Position numbers and translations under genes: made by a program. The notes under the pieces were generated by a model. The model searched no databases, was not told the origin of the DNA, and worked only from the letters and a program-made list of their open reading frames with translations. From Flavobacterium sp. 83 (GTDB lineage Bacteria; Bacteroidota; Bacteroidia; Flavobacteriales; Flavobacteriaceae), in contig NZ_JQMS01000001.1 in the NCBI RefSeq assembly GCF_000744835.1, positions 3,162,001-3,226,000 on the forward strand: a stretch of DNA of 64,000 bases. The letters run 5' to 3'. Positions 55,701-64,000 of this stretch are shown piece by piece; positions within the stretch are counted from its first letter, which is position 1, and each line of letters begins with the position of its first letter.

Positions 55701-58859
<3,159 letters not shown>

Positions 58860-58999
58860 TTACTTTTATCTGATAAACTCAACTTAAAGCTATCTGATGT
58901 TTATAAGAGATGACAAATGATTAATTCGTTATATACAACGCATTAACCATTTGTCAAGTTCTTATTTTAATCTTTATTAATTAAAAGGTATAACCCATA

Positions 59000-60517
59000 T
59001 TACCAATTGGCATTTTGTGTCATTTTTGGGTTGTTATTCAACTCACTTTCCGGAATAGGAAAGTAGTTGTATTTAGCCGAGTAATTAAGATAGCCGCCAA
59101 CTTGACTGGCTTTGATTACTTTTTCTAAAGTACCCCATCTTCTTAAATCATACCAGTGAATCCCTTCACGAGCAAATTCAATATTTCTTTGGTGCATAAT
59201 CTCATCCATCATTTGGGTTTGATTCCATCCAGTCATTGTGATAGCAGCTAATTTTGCTCTGTCTCTTATTCTTTTTACTAAAGGTATCGCTTCAGCAACT
59301 TTTCCTTGCATTGTTTTTGCTTCAGCAAGCATTAAAAGAACATCAGCATAACGCATTGCATATTCATTCAATTCAGATTTCCAATCCCCTTCATCATTAT
59401 TCCACCAGTTTTGGTTTTTTCTAATCCAAATGGCATTAGCTCCAAACTTTGTTGCAAAATCAGAATTATAATAGGTACTACCCGGATAGTTCCAAGCCAA
59501 AGTCGCAAGAGCTCTAGGATCAAAATTATTATCAGCTGTTTTTTCCTTAGTCATAGCATCCAATAATACTTTCGTAGGCAACAACTCAAACCAACCTCCA
59601 ACTTCACCTGGTGCTAATTCTTGCGCCATAGTAGTTGCTCTAGTTCTTTCGGATGGATTTCCACCCCAAATTGTAGCACCACCTTGTCTGCTGAATTGAA
59701 TTTCAAACACTGATTCTTTACTGTTTTCATGTTTGCCATCAAATAATTGTGCATAATCATCCAAAAGTCCAAACCCATTTGCAGATTCGTTATTAACCAA
59801 TTTAGAAAATTGCTCTTCAGCTTTTGCCCAATCTTTTAAATACAAATACGATTTTCCAAGGTAAGCGATTGCTGTATTTTTAGTTACTCTGCCTTTTAAA
59901 GCGGAAGGATAGATTTCAGGTAGTGGACTTGTTGCAGCCGCTTGAAAATCAGCAATTACTTGTTTCCACACTTCCTCTTCTGTTGACTTTTCTTTAAAAT
60001 AATCTGCTGATTCTTTTACTAAATCAGTGAAAATTGGCACACTCCCAAATTCATTTACCAAATTAAAATAATTCAATCCTCTAAGAAACGTAGCCTCAGC
60101 AACTATTTGCGCTCTTTTTGTTTCATCAATGTTCTTGATTTGAGGAGCATAATTAATTACTTGATTAGCACGAAATATACCTATATACATCGCTTTATAC
60201 ATCCCGGTAGTTTCACTTGTACTAGGTGTATTTTTATAGCTGGAAACGGCATAACGACCTGGAACATCATTTCTTGCAACAAAATTTTCGGTTCTGTTTT
60301 CTTTCAACTGCATTGCTTGTATTTCCCAATAACCTGCATTATTGTTATCTACTAATACATTGTAAACAGTCGCTAATCCAGACTCCAAGTCCTCAGGAGT
60401 TTGCCAGAAAGAACCGGTTGTTACTTTACTAGGGTTTTGTAATTCTAAGTTATCTGAACAAGAACTAAATAAAGCAAGTCCTCCTACAAAGTATAATATA
60501 ATTAATTTCTTTTTCAT
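59000..60517 (-). CDS. SusD/RagB-family glycan-binding lipoprotein
   Basis: The 505-residue surface lipoprotein has signal MKKKLIILYFVGGLALFSSC (lipid Cys20). SusD-type helical tetratricopeptide regions are seen: FLRGLNYFNLVNEFGSVPIFTDLV, AIAYLGKSYLYLKDWAKAEEQFSKLV and YAMRYADVLLMLAEAKTMQGKVAEAIPLVKRIRDRA. The family C-terminal pattern EIMHQRNIEFAREGIHWYDLRRWG and YFPIPESELNNNPKM follows. It captures oligosaccharide and lids the SusC channel. It follows the SusC gene by 11 bp, the normal operon order. Confidence 0.96.
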   Translation of the reverse strand: MKKKLIILYFVGGLALFSSCSDNLELQNPSKVTTGSFWQTPEDLESGLATVYNVLVDNNNAGYWEIQAMQLKENRTENFVARNDVPGRYAVSSYKNTPSTSETTGMYKAMYIGIFRANQVINYAPQIKNIDETKRAQIVAEATFLRGLNYFNLVNEFGSVPIFTDLVKESADYFKEKSTEEEVWKQVIADFQAAATSPLPEIYPSALKGRVTKNTAIAYLGKSYLYLKDWAKAEEQFSKLVNNESANGFGLLDDYAQLFDGKHENSKESVFEIQFSRQGGATIWGGNPSERTRATTMAQELAPGEVGGWFELLPTKVLLDAMTKEKTADNNFDPRALATLAWNYPGSTYYNSDFATKFGANAIWIRKNQNWWNNDEGDWKSELNEYAMRYADVLLMLAEAKTMQGKVAEAIPLVKRIRDRAKLAAITMTGWNQTQMMDEIMHQRNIEFAREGIHWYDLRRWGTLEKVIKASQVGGYLNYSAKYNYFPIPESELNNNPKMTQNANW

Positions 60518-60528
60518 TTTTCGTTGAT

Positions 60529-63500
60529 TTAAAAGTTAAGTTGCATACCAAAAATAATAGTCTTGCTTAATGGATACGATTTATAATCGATTCCTCTACC
60601 TCCAAGTCCATCAGCCGAAACATCTGGATTGTATCCTGTGTATTTAGTAGCAGTAAAAAGATTATCACCTGCAACATAGAATCGACATTTGTCAATTGCT
60701 AATTTTTGACTTAAGTCATTAGGAAAAGTATATCCTAATTGAATCGTTTTTAGTCTAAGATAAGATCCATTTTCAAGAAAACGATCGGAGTAATCAGCAC
60801 CATTATCATTTGGATCATCAATATTTAATCTTGGGAAATTAGAGTTTGGATTAAAAGTAAATGAATTTAACGTTGAACTAGCATAATTTGTATTTGCTTT
60901 TACTGTTGCTAAGTCCGTATTATTTCCATTATATATTTCATTTCCTTGAACCCCTTGAAGAGCAAGAGTCATATCAATTCCTTTCCAATCTGCTTGAAGA
61001 CGGAATCCGTATTCAAAATCAGGAAAAGCACTACCTCTAAATTGTCTGTCTCCAGCATCAATTTTTCCGTCTCCATTAAAATCAACATATCTTATGTCCC
61101 CAATTTGAGCTCTTGGCTGAATAGGATTTCCGTTTAAATTATGTGCATCCAATTCCTCTTGAGTTCTGAATAAACCGTCAGTTTTAACAAGGAAAAAAGA
61201 ATAAATAGGATATCCTACTTTACTGTAAGTCACTGCTGATCCATGAAATGACCCACTAGAACCTGCAAGAATCTGACTTCCAGTACTCAATTCTTCAACA
61301 CGGTTTTTTACACTTGAAATATTAGAAGTTATAGAGAAATTAACCTCTCCAACTTTTTGATTAAGCGTTAAACCCATCTCAAAACCTTTATTTGAAACCT
61401 TACCTGCATTAGTATAAGGGTCATTACTAGAACCTACTGACAATGGAATTGGCACACGTAAAAGTAAATCAGAAGTGTTTTTTTGGAAGTAATCAAAAGT
61501 ATAATCTAACTTACCATTCCATAAACCTAAATCAAAACCAACATTGGCTGTTGAGGTTGATTCCCATTTTAATCCAATCGCAGGATAATCTGTTTGAATG
61601 TTACCTATCCAAAGTGTATTTGGTTCTCCTGTACCGTAACTTATACCTGATGTAATTGATCCAAGATACTGATAATCTCCAATTTCTTGATTTCCTAAGA
61701 TACCATAACTAGTCCGTATTTTGAATTCAGATACAGGCAAGTTTAGGTTTTTGAAAAACTGTTCTTTTCCTATTCCCCATGCTGCAGAAATTGACGGGAA
61801 ATTTCCCCATTTATTTTCTGGGCTAAAACGAGAGGATCCATCACGTCTAAAAGTTGCCGTAAGAATATATTTGTTATCAAACGAATATATCGCACGTCCA
61901 AGATAAGAAATCAATTTATTCTCAGTAGCATACCCTGAAATAGCCGGTTGTTCAGCACCTGCCAAAACAAATATACCATCAGGCATACCTTGAACAGAAC
62001 CTGAAATAGAACGAAAATTATTTTCATAAATAGTATGTCCTACCAATAAGTTTACCGAATGTTTACCAAATTTTTTAGAATAGTTTAAAGTATTTTCTAT
62101 TTGATAGTATTGGTTTAACTCACTTCCTTCCGCTAAAGTATTTTTCAAATTCTTGAAGAATCCACCCACTTCATAACGAGGCGTATAGTTATAACTTTTA
62201 TGTTCAGAAGCAGTTACCCCTACATTTAATTTATATTTAAAACCATCAAAGAAACTTGCTTCAGCATACGTATTAATCAATGCTTGGTAATAATCATTTT
62301 TAACATCAAAAAGATTCAAAGCTGCCACTGGATTGAATATATCCGTAACCGCACCTGATGCTCCACCATATCCCCCAACTGCATTTTCATTATAAATTGC
62401 AAATCCTGGAATCATAGAAATAGCAGCTCCAAGAATATTTCTTCCTTGTCCTGGTATTCCTGGTAAATCATTTCTTTTTTCTTTGGTCAACATTACTGTT
62501 TCTCCAATTTTAAAAATACCCTTTTTATAATCCGATTTAACTCTTAAGTTAACACGGTCATAATTAGTTTCCTTGATAACTCCTTCTTGGTTAAAGTAGC
62601 TCAAAGACATATTGTATTTTAAATTATCTGAACCTCCGGAAAGTCCTAATGAATAGTTTTGTGTAGGAGCATCTCTGAAAATTTCATTCTGCCAATTAAT
62701 TCCTGCACCAGGAACCTGAGGGTTTAATGCAATGTCCAATGGTGCTTTTCCTGCCGCGCTATATGCTGCATTACTTACCTTTGCCCATTGTTCTTGATTT
62801 AATAAATCAAGTTTTTTAGTCACACTGGCAATACCATAAAATGAATCAAAGCTCACTTTCATTTCTCCTTTTTTCCCGCTTTTAGTGGTAATCAAAATCA
62901 CACCATTTGCCGCTCTTGAGCCATAAATTGCAGCCGCAGAAGCATCTTTCAACACTTGAATTGATTCGATGTCATTTGGGTTAAGGTTATTCATTGAGGC
63001 AACAGCAATATCATCAACTAATATCAAAGGATTGTTATTGTTTAATGATCCTGCACCTCTAATCTGAATTCTGGTTCCAGAACCTGGGGCACCACCGGCA
63101 GACTCTACAGTAACACCCGCAATTTTACCTTGTATTGCACTCCCTAAATTTGTGTTACTTTGAGAATCCAATTGTGCAGCTTTTAACCCTCCAACAGCTC
63201 CTGTCAAATCACTTTTCTTAACAGTTCCGTATCCAATAACTACTACTTCATCTAAGGTGTTATTCTCTTCTTTAAGTGAAACATTAACTACTTTTCTACC
63301 CGCAATAGCTTCTTCTACTTTAGTGTAACCAATGTAAGTAAAAACTAGTGTGGCATTAGGATCAGCTACATTTAATTTATAATTTCCATCACCGTCAGTC
63401 ATGGTTGCATTTGTCGTTCCTTTGACAGCCACAGAAGCACCAATTACGGTTTGAGATGTTTTTTGATCTACAACAGATCCTATGATAGTGTTTTGAGCCT

Positions 63501-63603
63501 GCAAACTAATACACGACGTCAAAATAATTATTGACAGAGTCAGTTTAGATGTTAAGAATGTTTTGATTCTTAACAGCTGATTTACGTTCTTAATGCTTTT
63601 CAT
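60529..63603 (-). CDS. SusC/RagA-family TonB-linked outer-membrane transporter
   Basis: The 1024-residue protein has a long signal region ending SCISLQAQ. A carboxypeptidase-regulatory-like domain (about 38-110, IIGSVVDQKTSQTVIGASVAVKGT) follows, then the SusC signature LDEVVVIGYGTVKKSDLTGAV, plug domain (GRSAANGVILITTKSGKKGEM-like segment in YGSRAANGVILITTK) and a 22-strand barrel ending FGMQLNF. It imports glycan fragments across the outer membrane using TonB energy. The start was taken at the ATG preceding a basic N-terminus. No HTCS or ECF sigma/anti-sigma regulator is visible nearby; it may lie beyond the right edge. Confidence 0.96.
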   Translation of the reverse strand: MKSIKNVNQLLRIKTFLTSKLTLSIIILTSCISLQAQNTIIGSVVDQKTSQTVIGASVAVKGTTNATMTDGDGNYKLNVADPNATLVFTYIGYTKVEEAIAGRKVVNVSLKEENNTLDEVVVIGYGTVKKSDLTGAVGGLKAAQLDSQSNTNLGSAIQGKIAGVTVESAGGAPGSGTRIQIRGAGSLNNNNPLILVDDIAVASMNNLNPNDIESIQVLKDASAAAIYGSRAANGVILITTKSGKKGEMKVSFDSFYGIASVTKKLDLLNQEQWAKVSNAAYSAAGKAPLDIALNPQVPGAGINWQNEIFRDAPTQNYSLGLSGGSDNLKYNMSLSYFNQEGVIKETNYDRVNLRVKSDYKKGIFKIGETVMLTKEKRNDLPGIPGQGRNILGAAISMIPGFAIYNENAVGGYGGASGAVTDIFNPVAALNLFDVKNDYYQALINTYAEASFFDGFKYKLNVGVTASEHKSYNYTPRYEVGGFFKNLKNTLAEGSELNQYYQIENTLNYSKKFGKHSVNLLVGHTIYENNFRSISGSVQGMPDGIFVLAGAEQPAISGYATENKLISYLGRAIYSFDNKYILTATFRRDGSSRFSPENKWGNFPSISAAWGIGKEQFFKNLNLPVSEFKIRTSYGILGNQEIGDYQYLGSITSGISYGTGEPNTLWIGNIQTDYPAIGLKWESTSTANVGFDLGLWNGKLDYTFDYFQKNTSDLLLRVPIPLSVGSSNDPYTNAGKVSNKGFEMGLTLNQKVGEVNFSITSNISSVKNRVEELSTGSQILAGSSGSFHGSAVTYSKVGYPIYSFFLVKTDGLFRTQEELDAHNLNGNPIQPRAQIGDIRYVDFNGDGKIDAGDRQFRGSAFPDFEYGFRLQADWKGIDMTLALQGVQGNEIYNGNNTDLATVKANTNYASSTLNSFTFNPNSNFPRLNIDDPNDNGADYSDRFLENGSYLRLKTIQLGYTFPNDLSQKLAIDKCRFYVAGDNLFTATKYTGYNPDVSADGLGGRGIDYKSYPLSKTIIFGMQLNF

Positions 63604-63830
63604 AAATTCATGGTTTTTAAAAATTGGTTGGTTAATATTTATTTTTATTTAATTCTCCTTTTAAGAAGAAACAAAAGATTAGTGGTACTTCTTAAAAAAT
63701 AAAGAAATTGAAATTAAGCTTGAAATCAATTCATCCGAAATTTTTACTATATTTTGTTTCATTTACAAGCTATGCTGATAATCAAGTGCTGATACGTTTT
63801 TCAAAATTTCAGTACTTTTACTTTAGGTAC

Positions 63831-64000
63831 TTATTTTGCTTTAACAGTAACCTCAACTGGTTTTAACCAATTACTGGTGAATTTTACTGATATAGGTTCA
63901 TTCCCTCCTGTTGCCTGAATGTAAGCTACATGATGTTCGTGAAATACTCTCTGAACATTATCAGCATAATTACCCATATCTGTATTATTCTCTGCTTCTA
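63831..64000 (-). CDS. C-terminal end of an unidentified protein (partial, possibly a glycoside hydrolase)
   Basis: The frame is open from the window edge to a TAA and encodes about 55 residues: ...NTDMGNYADNVQRVFHEHHVAYIQATGG and NEPISVKFTSNWLKPVEVTVKAK. The FTSNWLKPVEVTVKAK end looks like a beta-sandwich C-terminus such as those of GH2-type galactosidases, but this is guesswork. It lies 227 bp upstream of the SusC gene on the same strand and so probably belongs to the same utilisation locus. Confidence 0.6.
   Translation of the reverse strand, partial: EAENNTDMGNYADNVQRVFHEHHVAYIQATGGNEPISVKFTSNWLKPVEVTVKAK

Overview
The window looks like chromosomal DNA of a Flavobacterium-type member of the Bacteroidota. 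It is strongly AT-rich. Several genes carry the Bacteroidota -7 promoter box TAnnTTTG. The gene set is typical of the group: a SusC/SusD pair, bacillithiol synthase BshA, TamB, an LptD-like protein, a PrcB-type lipoprotein, DUF4159, and a small SRP RNA of the GGAACATAGCAAGG type. No rRNA, tRNA or CRISPR array was seen.

Layout. 1-1880: a LytS/LytTR two-component pair split by a complete 1000-bp IS982 element. 2.0-5.3 kb: a sugar transporter, fructose-6-phosphate aldolase, a 54-bp perfect palindrome and a short-chain dehydrogenase. 5.4-10 kb: SRP RNA, a glutaminyl cyclase lipoprotein, and histidine-degradation genes hutI and hutG around a coiled-coil membrane protein. 10.1-17.2 kb: an RNA helicase, a small heat-shock protein, a hybrid histidine kinase, a dicarboxylate symporter and chorismate synthase. 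17.4-20.8 kb: a decaying metallophosphoesterase pseudogene, a small outer-membrane protein, and an IS3-family element sitting in the loop of a terminator hairpin. 20.9-31.2 kb (minus strand): bshA, a metal P-type ATPase overlapping an MFS gene, two PAP2 phosphatases, a GH3/serine-hydrolase fusion and a conserved 160-residue protein. 30.4-37.7 kb: an Fe-S protein pair with MlaD and a cell-wall amidase, divergent from the LptD-like gene. 37.8-41.6 kb: RidA and a glycolysis cluster (mgsA, a BadF-type kinase, gapA, pfkA). 42-49 kb: tamB divergent from tsaD-rsmE-DUF4159. 49.3-51.4 kb: two tandem M43 metalloprotease lipoproteins. 51.5-55 kb: a PerM-family protein, a methyltransferase, a small secreted protein and a VanX-like dipeptidase. 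55.1-55.5 kb: a wrecked IS256 transposase. 55.7-64 kb: a polysaccharide utilisation locus with SusC, SusD and GH2 beta-galactosidase.

Most genes are ordinary chromosomal functions: envelope biogenesis (lptD, tamB, mlaD, amidase), central carbon metabolism, translation and tRNA modification, and glycan uptake. The novelty is mainly in how mobile DNA has landed. Both intact IS elements sit at junctions where damage is minimal: one at the 3' edge of a histidine kinase gene, the other inside a terminator loop. A nearby pseudogene and an IS256 remnant show gene decay in progress. I did not find a convincing undescribed multi-gene defence or biosynthetic system; the strongest leads are in the findings.
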